DNA of 18,026 nucleotides from SpSt-398 sp033762195 (GTDB taxonomy: Bacteria; Bacteroidota; Bacteroidia; Chitinophagales; Chitinophagaceae): positions 1 to 18,026 of the forward strand of contig JANRLV010000061.1 in the NCBI GenBank assembly GCA_033762195.1. The letters run 5' to 3'. This document shows, piece after piece, positions 5,614 to 13,087 of this stretch; position 1 is the stretch's first letter, and each line of letters starts with the position of its first letter. A program made the position numbers and the translations under genes. The notes beneath the pieces were generated by a model. It was not told where the DNA came from. It worked only from the letters and a program-made list of their open reading frames with translations, and searched no databases.

Positions 5614-8457
5614 TTAAAGGTATTTCCCTGTCAAACTCTTCTTCTCCTTCTTCATGTCATTCGGTTTTCCGGCGAAGACCAGTTCTCCTCCTCCATCTCC
5701 GGCTTCGGGGCCAAGTTCGATCACCCAATCTGCACTGCGAATTACATCTGTATTGTGTTCGATCACGAGAATGCTATGCCCCTGTTCGATCAGGGCGTTG
5801 AACGAGGTCAATAGTTTTTTGATATCATGAAAGTGCAGGCCTGTGGTGGGTTCATCGAAAATGAAAAGGATCTTTCCACCTCCCTTGCCTTTTCCCAGGA
5901 AGGAAGCCAGTTTGACCCGTTGCGCCTCACCACCGGAAAGGGTTCCTGAGGACTGCCCGAGTTTTACATATCCCAACCCCACATTGCTCAGGGGCTGAAT
6001 GGCCTGTGCCAGTTTGGGTTCTTCTTTAAAGAACAGGATGGCTTCATCCACACTCATTTCCAATACATCGTGGATGCTCTTTCCCCGGTATTGTACTTCC
6101 AATACTTCTTCTTTGAATCGTTTTCCGCCACAGGATTCGCAAACCAGGTGAACATCGGCCAGGAACTGCATTTCCACCACTTGTTCACCCTCTCCTTTAC
6201 ATGTATCACATCGTCCGCCATCCACATTGAATGAAAAATGTTTGGGTTGAAACCCGCGCATTTTGCTGAGTGGTTGTTTTGAAAAAAGATCGCGGATCTC
6301 ATCATAGGCCTTGATATAGGTAACCGGATTGCTTCGCGAGGATTTCCCGATCGGGTTTTGGTCTATCATTTCGATCTGGGTGATACTCTCAATATCTCCG
6401 GTAATAGCGCGGTGAAATCCGACCTTATCCCCCATTTCCCCTTTTATTTTTTTAAGTCCGGGGTAAAGTATCTGTTTCACGAGGGTGGTCTTTCCACTTC
6501 CACTGACCCCGCAAACCACACAGAGGAGGTTGAGCGGAAATTCAACGGTGATATCTTTCAGGTTGTGCTGCCTCGCCCCTTCTACGGTAATGGAGCGGTT
6601 CCATTTCCGGAGGGTTTTTGGCGGGTCGATCCGAAGCTCTCCTTTCAGGTATTGTCCGGTCAAACTTTTTGGGTTGGCCACCAGCACATCATAGTTCCCT
6701 TCGGCCACCAATTCCCCACCCAGGTGCGAAGCAAGCGGGCCCATGTCAATGATATGGTCCGCCTCGCGCATCATCATTTCGTCGTGTTCCACAACGACTA
6801 CGGTATTATCGAGGTCACGTAATTCTTTTAAAACAGCAATGAGGTTGGCCGTGTCCCGTGGGTGCAGACCGATCGACGGTTCATCCAATATATACAATGA
6901 ATTGGTCAGGTTACTCCCGAGGCTGGTGGTCAGTTGAATCCGCTGACTTTCTCCGCCACTCAGTGAATTCGCCAGGCGGTTAAGGGTCAGGTACCCAAGA
7001 CCAACCTTTAAAAGGGTGTCCAACCGATGATGGATCTCGATGAGTATACGTTTGGCCACCTGTTTGTCATAATCGGAAAGTTGATCATCCAGTTTTGCAA
7101 ACCAGGCCTTCAGATCACGAACCGGGAGCGCGTTCAATTCCCCTATATGCAATCCCCCCACTTTCACATACAAGGCTTCAGGGCGCAGCCGGTAGCCTTT
7201 ACAATCCGGACATTCGGTGCGGCCGCGGTAGCGGCTCAATAAAACCCGGTATTGAACCTTGTACAGGTTTTGTTCTACTTCTTTGAAAAAATCATTGATC
7301 CCCAGGGCAGGTTTTTCCCCTTCCCAGAGCATTTTGTATTGGGCCTTGGTCAGGTCGGCAATGGGTTTATGTACCGGGAAATCGATCTTCTTGGCGGCTT
7401 TGATGAACTGTTCACGCCACCAACCCAGCTTCTCCCCTTTCCAGGGGGCCACTGCGCCATCATACACGCTCAGTCGGCGGTCGGGTATCACCAGGTCGGC
7501 ATCGATTCCCAGGACCTGGCTAAAGCCCTCGCAGGTGGGGCAGGCGCCAAAGGGGTTATTAAACGAAAAGAGGTTGGGTACAGGTTCTTCGAACTGCATC
7601 CCATCCATTTCAAACCGGTTATTGAAGTGGAGCAGGCTCTCCCCATCCACTTCGATAAACACATCCCCTTCTCCCTCATAAAAGGCGGTGCCAATGGAGT
7701 CTGCCAGGCGGTGGCGATCATCTTCATCAAAATCCTTGACGACGATACGGTCCACCAGCACATAGGCTAATCGACCTGAAAAGTGGGCTTTTAATTCCTT
7801 GTCTGATTTCTCCCCCCATTCTTCTATCCGGCTTACCACCCCGGATGCCCCAGTTTCCTTGTCGCGGGTATAGATCCGGGAAAAACCTTTTTGGGCCAGG
7901 ATGGACAGCTCTTCGCGGATATCGCGGTGGCGGTGCAACTTAAATGAGGTCAGTATAAATACCTTGGAACCTTCTTTCAGGGTGCTGATGCTACGCAGTA
8001 CATCGGTCACATCATCCTTTTTTACCTCTCTGCCGGATACGGGAGAAATGGTGTGCCCGATACGAGCGTAAAGTAACCGGAGGTAGTCGTACAATTCCGT
8101 CATACTCCCTACCGTACTACGGGGTGTTCTCGTAATGACTTTCTGTTCGATGGCGATAGCCGGACAGAGACCCTTGATATAGTCGACATCCGGTTTATTC
8201 ATCCGGTTGAGGAACTGCCGGGCATAGGCGCTGAGGCTTTCTGCGTACCGCCGCTGGCCCTCTGCATAGAGGGTATCTATAGTGAGACTGGACTTTCCCG
8301 AACCGGATACACCGGTGACCACAATGAGGTGGTTTCGGGGGAATGCAACGTCCACATTCTTAAGATTATGGACCCTCGCGCCCTTGATAAAAATGGCATC
8401 GGAGGCGGGTACTTTCCCTCTTTTTTTCTCGGATATTTTCGATAACGGAGTAGGCAT
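5614..8457 (-). CDS. uvrA: Excinuclease ABC subunit A (UvrA)
   Basis: 947 aa, full length. It is the DNA-damage recognition ATPase that loads UvrB in nucleotide excision repair. There are two ABC ATPase modules: Walker A GVSGSGKSS (49-57) and GVSGSGKTT (650-658); signatures LSGGES (499-504) and LSGGEA (840-845); Walker B YILDEPSIG (522-530) and FIFDEPTTG (865-873). The C-terminal zinc module is intact (Cys750, 753, 773, 776), and CPDC is at 416-419. The first zinc module is degenerate: only CPTC (306-309) remains, and the partner pair expected near 275-280 is LLHFNN. A second usual CPxCG near 138-142 reads SPVSG. This may be the normal Bacteroidota form. It has its own promoter at 8467-8495 and is divergent from the sigma factor gene. 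Confidence 0.98.
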   Translation of the reverse strand: MPTPLSKISEKKRGKVPASDAIFIKGARVHNLKNVDVAFPRNHLIVVTGVSGSGKSSLTIDTLYAEGQRRYAESLSAYARQFLNRMNKPDVDYIKGLCPAIAIEQKVITRTPRSTVGSMTELYDYLRLLYARIGHTISPVSGREVKKDDVTDVLRSISTLKEGSKVFILTSFKLHRHRDIREELSILAQKGFSRIYTRDKETGASGVVSRIEEWGEKSDKELKAHFSGRLAYVLVDRIVVKDFDEDDRHRLADSIGTAFYEGEGDVFIEVDGESLLHFNNRFEMDGMQFEEPVPNLFSFNNPFGACPTCEGFSQVLGIDADLVIPDRRLSVYDGAVAPWKGEKLGWWREQFIKAAKKIDFPVHKPIADLTKAQYKMLWEGEKPALGINDFFKEVEQNLYKVQYRVLLSRYRGRTECPDCKGYRLRPEALYVKVGGLHIGELNALPVRDLKAWFAKLDDQLSDYDKQVAKRILIEIHHRLDTLLKVGLGYLTLNRLANSLSGGESQRIQLTTSLGSNLTNSLYILDEPSIGLHPRDTANLIAVLKELRDLDNTVVVVEHDEMMMREADHIIDMGPLASHLGGELVAEGNYDVLVANPKSLTGQYLKGELRIDPPKTLRKWNRSITVEGARQHNLKDITVEFPLNLLCVVCGVSGSGKTTLVKQILYPGLKKIKGEMGDKVGFHRAITGDIESITQIEMIDQNPIGKSSRSNPVTYIKAYDEIRDLFSKQPLSKMRGFQPKHFSFNVDGGRCDTCKGEGEQVVEMQFLADVHLVCESCGGKRFKEEVLEVQYRGKSIHDVLEMSVDEAILFFKEEPKLAQAIQPLSNVGLGYVKLGQSSGTLSGGEAQRVKLASFLGKGKGGGKILFIFDEPTTGLHFHDIKKLLTSFNALIEQGHSILVIEHNTDVIRSADWVIELGPEAGDGGGELVFAGKPNDMKKEKKSLTGKYL

Positions 8458-8466
8458 GGAAGGTTA

Positions 8467-8495
8467 CAAAAGTACGCTTTGTCCTTACAAATCAA
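8467..8495 (-). promoter_or_regulatory. uvrA promoter
   Basis: On the minus strand, TTG (8493-8495), an 18-bp spacer and a perfect -7 box TACTTTTG (8467-8474). The box ends 9 nt before the ATG at 8457, giving a leader of only a few nucleotides. This is one of the two best matches in the window to the Bacteroidota housekeeping-sigma consensus. Confidence 0.75.
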
Positions 8496-8548
8496 CACAT
8501 AGCATTAACATTTCCTTTTGAAAAAAGGGGAGTATACTTGTATAACCG

Positions 8549-8579
8549 TTGGGGTGAATAACAAATTGCCTTACTTTTA
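8549..8579 (+). promoter_or_regulatory. Sigma factor gene promoter candidate
   Basis: TTG (8549-8551), 20-bp spacer, then TACTTTTA (8572-8579), 7 of 8 matches to the -7 consensus. A small dyad TATAC-TT-GTATA (8533-8544) lies just upstream and could be an operator. If used, it gives a leader of about 155 nt. The promoter is a candidate; no alternative nearer the gene was found. Confidence 0.5.
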
Positions 8580-8584
8580 TATTC

Positions 8585-8740
8585 ACAAGCACAATAAAAA
8601 GTAAACAAGCGACCAAACAATAATCCAGCAACCAAAAAAAACAACCCGCCTATCGACTCCTGAAATCTACCCGTACTAGTCCCAAAAATCCAATAAGTAA
8701 AACCAAAACAATATCCATCCACCAAAAAACCGAGGAGTTT
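8585..8740 (+). other. Long, G-poor 5' leader with a Shine-Dalgarno site
   Basis: About 155 bp before the sigma factor ATG is strikingly rich in A and C and poor in G and T, so the RNA would be nearly unstructured. It ends with GAGGAG (8732-8737), 3 nt before the ATG at 8741, an unusually strong Shine-Dalgarno sequence for a Bacteroidota gene. No ORF or riboswitch-like fold was seen in it. Confidence 0.6.
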
Positions 8741-9322
8741 ATGAAAGCTTATTCTCAGAAAACTGACCATGAATTAATCCATCTATTCGTTGATGGACAA
8801 TTAGATGCATTAGAAGCCCTTGTCCTGCGCCACAAGGACAAACTCTACACATCCATTCTGTTCCTGGTAAAAGACAAATATCTTGCCGAAGATATTTTCC
8901 AGGACGTATTCATCCGTATCATTGACACCATGCGCGGCGGCCGGTATACCGAAGAAGGTAAATTCCTGCCCTGGGCCATGCGGATCGCACACAACCTTTG
9001 TGTTGACCATTTCCGTAAGGTAAAACGCACCCCGACCATCAAGAACGGAGAAGACAAAGACATTTTTGAAGTGTTGAATTTTTCCGAAGACAGCGCCGAA
9101 ACCAAAATGATGAAGCGCCAGAGCCACGACCGTGTGCGTGAAATGCTTGATCGTCTTCCGGAAGACCAACGCGAAGTGATCATTCTCCGGCACTATGCCG
9201 ATATGAGCTTCAAAGAGATCGCGTCTATGACCAATTGCAGCATCAATACCGCTTTGGGACGGATGCGCTATGGCCTGATCAATTTGAGGAAAATGATGAT
9301 GCAGAAGCAAATCGCCCTGTAG
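8741..9322 (+). CDS. ECF-type RNA polymerase sigma factor
   Basis: 193 aa, typical length for an extracytoplasmic-function sigma factor. Region 2 (about 20-95) contains the core-binding and -10-recognition helices (YLAEDIFQDVFIRI at 47-60, then FLPWAMRIAHNLCVDHFRK at 75-93). A short linker (about 96-128) joins it to region 4 (about 130-185), with LPEDQREVIILRHYADMSFKEI (split here at 139-149 and 150-160) and the DNA-reading helix near SINTALGRMRYGL (167-179). No region 3 or 1 is present. No anti-sigma gene follows: the next gene is convergent and encodes DsbD. Its control is therefore unclear and may act through the long leader. Which promoters it serves cannot be told. Family call firm, no gene symbol justified. 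Confidence 0.95.
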   Translation: MKAYSQKTDHELIHLFVDGQLDALEALVLRHKDKLYTSILFLVKDKYLAEDIFQDVFIRIIDTMRGGRYTEEGKFLPWAMRIAHNLCVDHFRKVKRTPTIKNGEDKDIFEVLNFSEDSAETKMMKRQSHDRVREMLDRLPEDQREVIILRHYADMSFKEIASMTNCSINTALGRMRYGLINLRKMMMQKQIAL

Positions 9323-9343
9323 CAATAAAGAACATTAAATAAT

Positions 9344-9390
9344 AAATAAGGAATAAGAAAGTATCCTGACTTTCTTATTCCTTATTTTTT
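9344..9390. terminator. Bidirectional hairpin terminator with T run
   Basis: A perfect 19-bp stem (9344-9362 with 9369-9387), loop ATCCTG, followed by a T run on the + strand. It lies between the convergent sigma factor and DsbD genes. The left arm contains an 18-mer (9344-9361) identical to 1059-1076. A second T-rich stretch in 7-bp phase (about 9391-9428) reaches the end of the DsbD gene. Confidence 0.9.
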
Positions 9391-9410
9391 TATTCAATAT
9401 TCATTCTTTC

Positions 9411-11384
9411 TTATTTCTTATTTTTTTTACTTGCTTCTATCCCGCACTTCAGCCATGCTTCAAATTCCCGGGGATCAGGGGTATAGTATTTTGTACGGGT
9501 AAGCGCTACCTGATCGGCTGAAAGAATGGCATATTGTGGTTGGGAGGTGGCGCCGAAGTTGACCGTCTGGAAAGTGGCCCACTTATCCCCTACTGTAATA
9601 ATCGGTTTTTCTTTTCCGCTGCTGTCCTTGTAGACCATTTGTTCATTCAGGGGCAACTTGCGGCGTTCATCCACATACAGGGAGACCACCACAAATTCTT
9701 CCCGCATCAATTCCTGTACCTTGGGATCGGTCCAGATACTCTCTTCCATCTTCCGGCAATTCACACAGGCCCAGCCGGTAAAATCGATCAGGACAGGTTT
9801 GTTTTCCTGTTTGGCTTTTTCCAGGGCTAATTCATATTCATTCTCCAATGGTTTGAAACCGGTAACACAGTTGACTGGTTCTTTATAAATACTGTAGCAG
9901 AGTGGCGGAGGAAATCCGCTGATCCATTTCAGGTTGGCATATTTGGTATTGGTGACACCGGGAATGAGGTACAGCGTAAAGGCGGAGAAAAGCGCAATGA
10001 ATGCAATCCGGGTGATCCCAAATTTCTTAACGGGACTGGAATGCCCGATCTTTAAAATACCCAGCAGGTAAAGCACGATCAGCAAGCTGATCAAAGCCCA
10101 GGAGCCAATAAATATCTCTCGTTTGATGATGCCCCATTGTTGCACCAGATCAGCATTGGACAGGAACTTAATGGCGAGGGCCAGTTCCACAAAGCCCAAT
10201 ACCACTTTTACATCGGTCATCCATCCTCCCGAACGAGGAAGTGATTGGAGCCAGTTGGGAAAGAGGGCAAATAGCGCAAAGGGAAGACCGAGTGCGAGAC
10301 CAAAACCAGCGGCACCGACTGTAAGCGGCCATGCTCCCTGGTTTGCAACACCCACCAGGAGCGTTCCCAGGATGGGGCCTGTACACGAAAAGGATACAAT
10401 GGCCAATGTGGTAGCCATAAAGAATATCCCGGCAATATTACCCAGTCCCGATTTTGAATCGGCCTTATTGGCAAAACTGGCGGGGAGCCCGATCTCAAAC
10501 AACCCAAAAAAGGACAAAGCAAAGGCGACAAACACCGCAAAGAAGACCAGGTTCAGCCACACATTGGTTGAAATATTATTAAATATCTCCGGATTGGTAT
10601 TTCCTGCCAGGTGGAAGGGCACCGTGATCAATACATAGATCAGAAATATAAACAGGCCATACATCACGGCGTTGGTAATGCCTTGTTTCCGGTCTTGCGA
10701 TTTTTTGGTAAAAAAGGTGACCGTCACCGGGATCATGGGGAAAACACAAGGTGTCAGTAAAGCGATCAATCCCCCCACTAAACCCAGTAAAAAAATCGTG
10801 AGCAGGCTTTTATTCTTGGTACCGTCATCTCCGCAATCACTCACCGGGTTATGGATATCGATCGAGGCCACGTTGATGGCAAACTCCTTCGACACCCCGC
10901 CTTCAAGGCCTACCTGGAAGGTGAATGGCCGGGCGGTAACAAACTCCTCTCCTTTTCCATAATAGAATTGAAGGCTTCCCTGCAGGGTTGCCGGGATAGC
11001 CCCGGGAATGTTCACTATAGCTTTCCATTCGGCCGGACCCTCTTGTACTTTGACGGCCCCAAATATGGGGCTGTTGATGGTCTGCGCCGGGTTCAGGGGT
11101 TGAATCAACCCTTCCAATAAAATACTGGAATCTGCAAAGACAAGCTCGGCCATTTTGATTTCGGAAATCACCTGATCCGGGCTAAATAGTTGCCAGCCGG
11201 TAGCGCCTGGGGTGGTAAAGGTCAATTCGAATTTTCCTTCCCCGGTCTTTTTGCTTTCCACCTTCCAGGTGACCAGGGTATCCGGGGCCTGAGCGGAGAG
11301 GTTTATTTGTCCAAACAGGGTGAACAGTAAAATGATCAGTACAGGTAGAGATCTTCTACGCATAATGGGTGAATTATTTGACAT
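9411..11384 (-). CDS. DsbD-type thiol:disulfide interchange protein
   Basis: 657 aa. It carries electrons from cytoplasmic thioredoxin across the inner membrane to periplasmic acceptors. Order: signal peptide about 1-32, N-terminal DsbD-alpha-like immunoglobulin domain about 36-160, a CcdA/DsbD-beta membrane part with about eight segments (about 194-475), and a C-terminal thioredoxin-like domain about 512-645. The membrane cysteines are Cys213 (LTPCVFPMIP) and Cys334 (SFSCTGPILG); the thioredoxin motif is WACVNC with Cys540 and Cys543. The N-terminal domain has no cysteine pair where the family shows C-x4/5-C: it reads LQGSLQFYYGKGEE (134-147). The separate DsbD-alpha-like protein encoded 57 bp upstream on the same strand has that pair. 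Start uncertain: an in-frame ATG at residue 8 (position 11363) also leaves a good signal peptide. The domain call is firm. Confidence 0.93.
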   Translation of the reverse strand: MSNNSPIMRRRSLPVLIILLFTLFGQINLSAQAPDTLVTWKVESKKTGEGKFELTFTTPGATGWQLFSPDQVISEIKMAELVFADSSILLEGLIQPLNPAQTINSPIFGAVKVQEGPAEWKAIVNIPGAIPATLQGSLQFYYGKGEEFVTARPFTFQVGLEGGVSKEFAINVASIDIHNPVSDCGDDGTKNKSLLTIFLLGLVGGLIALLTPCVFPMIPVTVTFFTKKSQDRKQGITNAVMYGLFIFLIYVLITVPFHLAGNTNPEIFNNISTNVWLNLVFFAVFVAFALSFFGLFEIGLPASFANKADSKSGLGNIAGIFFMATTLAIVSFSCTGPILGTLLVGVANQGAWPLTVGAAGFGLALGLPFALFALFPNWLQSLPRSGGWMTDVKVVLGFVELALAIKFLSNADLVQQWGIIKREIFIGSWALISLLIVLYLLGILKIGHSSPVKKFGITRIAFIALFSAFTLYLIPGVTNTKYANLKWISGFPPPLCYSIYKEPVNCVTGFKPLENEYELALEKAKQENKPVLIDFTGWACVNCRKMEESIWTDPKVQELMREEFVVVSLYVDERRKLPLNEQMVYKDSSGKEKPIITVGDKWATFQTVNFGATSQPQYAILSADQVALTRTKYYTPDPREFEAWLKCGIEASKKNKK

Positions 11385-11441
11385 TTAGCCCAGGGTGAGT
11401 ACAATGGGCTATGAATATGATCAGGAAGTGTGGTAAACGGT

Positions 11442-11897
11442 TCAATTCAGTGTAACACTGAAGTTGATCTTCTTGGCAGGAAGGCAACGCTCATCCGTAC
11501 AAGTTTGAAATTCGATGGTACCGCTGGCATTGGTACGGCCCTTGCCTTTTACTTTTACCACCTGTACAAATTCGACCTTCTTGGAGTATTGATTCGCGGA
11601 AACATCCAGTGTCTTATCGTGATATTTCTCCAGGTTTCCTACCTCTTTGATCTTGCCTTCAAAACTCAGGAGCGGGTTTTTGGTAAAGATGATCTCTGTG
11701 GGGATAGCGATCGCATCGGCGGGCTGGGTTTGGGAAAAGAGGTGCCATCCGGCGTCGATCGTTGCGGTCAGTTTTACCTCATACGTATTTTCCGCGGTCT
11801 TTTTGGCCGAGTAGGTCCAATTGACCGGGTTCTGCGCCTTTACGGAGCAGGCGGCAACAGAAAAAAGAAGTATGTACAGGATCGATTTCATACACAT
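11442..11897 (-). CDS. Secreted DsbD-alpha-like domain protein, partner of DsbD
   Basis: 151 aa. An N-terminal signal peptide (about 1-22) ends in ..VKAQ; a lipoprotein reading is also possible (VAAC, Cys17). The rest matches the N-terminal DsbD domain family (DsbD_N/DsbC-like): NWTYSAKKTAENTYEVKLTA (26-45), GWHLFSQTQP, and near the C-terminus TIEFQTCTDERCLP (127-140) with the relay-type pair Cys133 and Cys138. The larger DsbD gene lies 57 bp downstream in the same direction, so the two form a likely operon. This protein probably carries the reducing equivalents that the large protein's own cysteine-free N-terminal domain cannot. The start may be the second ATG (position 11891). A -7 box is at 11942-11949. 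Domain call good, partnership inferred. Confidence 0.88.
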   Translation of the reverse strand: MCMKSILYILLFSVAACSVKAQNPVNWTYSAKKTAENTYEVKLTATIDAGWHLFSQTQPADAIAIPTEIIFTKNPLLSFEGKIKEVGNLEKYHDKTLDVSANQYSKKVEFVQVVKVKGKGRTNASGTIEFQTCTDERCLPAKKINFSVTLN

Positions 11898-11941
11898 TTT
11901 TTAAAAAAATCGGCTCTTGTGAACCGGTGGAATATCCTGGA

Positions 11942-11949
11942 CAAAAATA
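11942..11949 (-). promoter_or_regulatory. -7 box of the DsbD operon
   Basis: TATTTTTG on the minus strand, a perfect TAnnTTTG, about 45 nt before the first ATG at 11897. A TTG sits 25 bp upstream, longer than usual, so the -33 element is doubtful. It would drive the small DsbD-alpha-like gene and the DsbD gene. Confidence 0.5.
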
Positions 11950-12007
11950 ACCTTCAAATCCGGCTATTTTGTAACAAAAGTGACAATACTCTGTTAATGA
12001 CGGACGA

Positions 12008-12691
12008 TCAGGCTGTTTGGGGGGCTAATTGCCCTGACATTAGTAAATCTTTAAGGATTTTTCGACCATCCGTATTGCCCAGAACCGGCGATGCCGCCCT
12101 TTCCGGGTGGGGCATCATCCCAAATACGTTACGGCTGGCATTACAGATTCCGGCGATATTTCTGGCGGCCCCGTTGGGGTTTGCGTCCAGGGTTAATTCT
12201 CCGTCCTCATTGCAATAGCGAAAGATCACCTGGTTATTGGCTTCCAGGGCATCGAGGGTCTTTTCATCCGCATAGTAGCGGCCTTCGCCATGGGCCACGG
12301 GGATCTTATAAATATGGCTATCGTTGTCTTTCAGGAAAATATTCTTACAAACAAATTTCTGGTGTTCATTCCGCAGCAGGGCGCCGGGAAGCAGGTGAGA
12401 TTCACAAAGGATCTGAAAGCCATTGCATACCCCAAATACCTTCCCACCCCGGTTGGCAAACTCGATGACTTGTTGCATCAACGGGCTAAACCGGGCAATG
12501 GCGCCACAACGGAGGTAATCTCCATAGGAAAACCCTCCCGGGAGAACGATACAGTCATCGGTAGTGAACATACTCAGGTCTTTGTCTTTGTGCCAGAGCA
12601 TTATCACTTCCTGACCCATGTCATGCGCAAGGGCATCGTGCATATCGCGGTCACAATTGGACCCGGGGAAAACAACAACTCCGAATTTCAT
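12008..12691 (-). CDS. purQ: Phosphoribosylformylglycinamidine synthase, glutaminase subunit
   Basis: 227 aa, the usual length of PurQ. It is the class I glutamine amidotransferase subunit that makes ammonia from glutamine for conversion of FGAR to FGAM in purine synthesis. It begins MKFGVVVFPGSNCDRD; the nucleophile Cys89 is in FGVCNGFQIL (86-95), and the His195/Glu197 pair is in MMPHPERA (192-199). LPGGFSYGDYLRCGA (50-64) is a family signature. The start at 12691 is favoured because the longer open frame (to 12994) runs through repeat DNA, and a perfect -7 box stands 4 nt before this ATG. purL and purS are not in the window. Two inverted heptad arrays with a hairpin core lie upstream. No defect is seen. 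Confidence 0.97.
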   Translation of the reverse strand: MKFGVVVFPGSNCDRDMHDALAHDMGQEVIMLWHKDKDLSMFTTDDCIVLPGGFSYGDYLRCGAIARFSPLMQQVIEFANRGGKVFGVCNGFQILCESHLLPGALLRNEHQKFVCKNIFLKDNDSHIYKIPVAHGEGRYYADEKTLDALEANNQVIFRYCNEDGELTLDANPNGAARNIAGICNASRNVFGMMPHPERAASPVLGNTDGRKILKDLLMSGQLAPQTA

Positions 12692-12695
12692 GAGG

Positions 12696-12703
12696 CAAAA
12701 ATA
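12696..12703 (-). promoter_or_regulatory. purQ -7 box, near-leaderless
   Basis: TATTTTTG on the minus strand, followed by CCTC and the ATG at 12691. This is the same geometry as the box before the flavoprotein gene. Upstream is an A run and a C-rich tract that ends a heptad array, with no recognisable -33 TTG. It supports the start at 12691 and argues against the longer reading frame. Confidence 0.5.
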
Positions 12704-12728
12704 GGGTTTTTTTGGGGGTCGGGGGGGA

Positions 12729-12840
12729 GGACAGATGTTGGATGTTGGATGATGGATGTTGGAGGACAGATGACAGATGACGGAGGGGAGGTTGGAGGTT
12801 GGAGGTTGGAGGTTGGATGATGGATGTTGGATGGGGGAGG
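12729..12840 (-). repeat. Heptanucleotide array, block 2 (16 units, reverse)
   Basis: Sixteen 7-bp units in phase, read on the + strand as TGTTGGA, TGATGGA, GGACAGA, TTGGAGG, TTGGATG and so on. On the minus strand they are CATCCAA/CCTCCAA/CATCTGT units like those of blocks 1 and 3. Read in that direction, the array ends in a C-rich tail and an A run just before the purQ promoter, as block 1 does before its own downstream promoter. No coding sequence is seen between 12692 and 13087 (396 bp); arrays and hairpins fill almost all of it. Confidence 0.92.
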
Positions 12841-12989
12841 CTGCTGTGCGAGACCTCTGGTCTCGCACGATTGTCTTGTCGCCTCTGGCGACTCGAATAA
12901 CAATCTTTTCTTTTATTAATAAACTATAAAAGCCGCCAGAGGCGGCCTTCTGGAAGTGCGAGACCAGTGGTCTCGCACAGCAAGCCTCC
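12836..12989. mobile_element. Nested-hairpin core with ~33-bp terminal inverted repeats, MITE-like
   Basis: Ends 12836-12868 and 12956-12989 are inverted copies, differing by one base insertion and one or two loop bases (GGAGGCTGCTGTGCGAGACC at left). Four perfect hairpins sit inside: GTGCGAGACC/GGTCTCGCAC at 12846-12868 and at 12956-12978 (10-bp stems, 3-nt loops), GTCGCC/GGCGAC at 12878-12892, and GCCGCC/GGCGGC at 12932-12946. The order is outer, inner, A/T-rich middle, inner, outer, so the whole is also a large dyad. No transposase is present. Inverted heptad arrays flank both ends. Its nature as a mobile element is an inference; a REP/BIME-like structural repeat fits as well. Confidence 0.6.
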
Positions 12990-13082
12990 GTCATCCGCCT
13001 TCTATCATCCGCCCTCCGTCATCTGTCATCTGTCATCCGTCATCCAACATCCAACATCCATCATCTGTCATCCAACATCCCC
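12985..13082 (+). repeat. Heptanucleotide array, block 3 (14 units)
   Basis: Fourteen 7-bp units: CCTCCGT, CATCCGC, CATCTGT, CATCCGT, CATCCAA, CATCCAT, CATCCCC and one odd unit, CTTCTAT (12999-13005). It is the inverted counterpart of block 2 across the hairpin core. The C-rich end runs directly into the stop codon (13088-13090) of the DUF6427-like gene on the other strand. Open frames through it are His/Pro/Ser/Ile-rich artefacts of the repeat. Confidence 0.92.
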
Positions 13083-13087
13083 CACCC

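Noticed and set aside
7252..7770. Long antisense frames within uvrA
   Set aside because: They lie wholly opposite conserved UvrA domains, and no promoter or domain supports them.
8585..8740. Riboswitch or small ORF in the sigma factor leader
   Set aside because: The A/C-rich sequence lacks paired elements, and no start codon with a sensible frame was seen.
12692..12994. N-terminal extension of purQ through repeats
   Set aside because: PurQ families begin at the MKFGVVVFPGSN methionine (12691), and the extension reads through heptads and hairpins.
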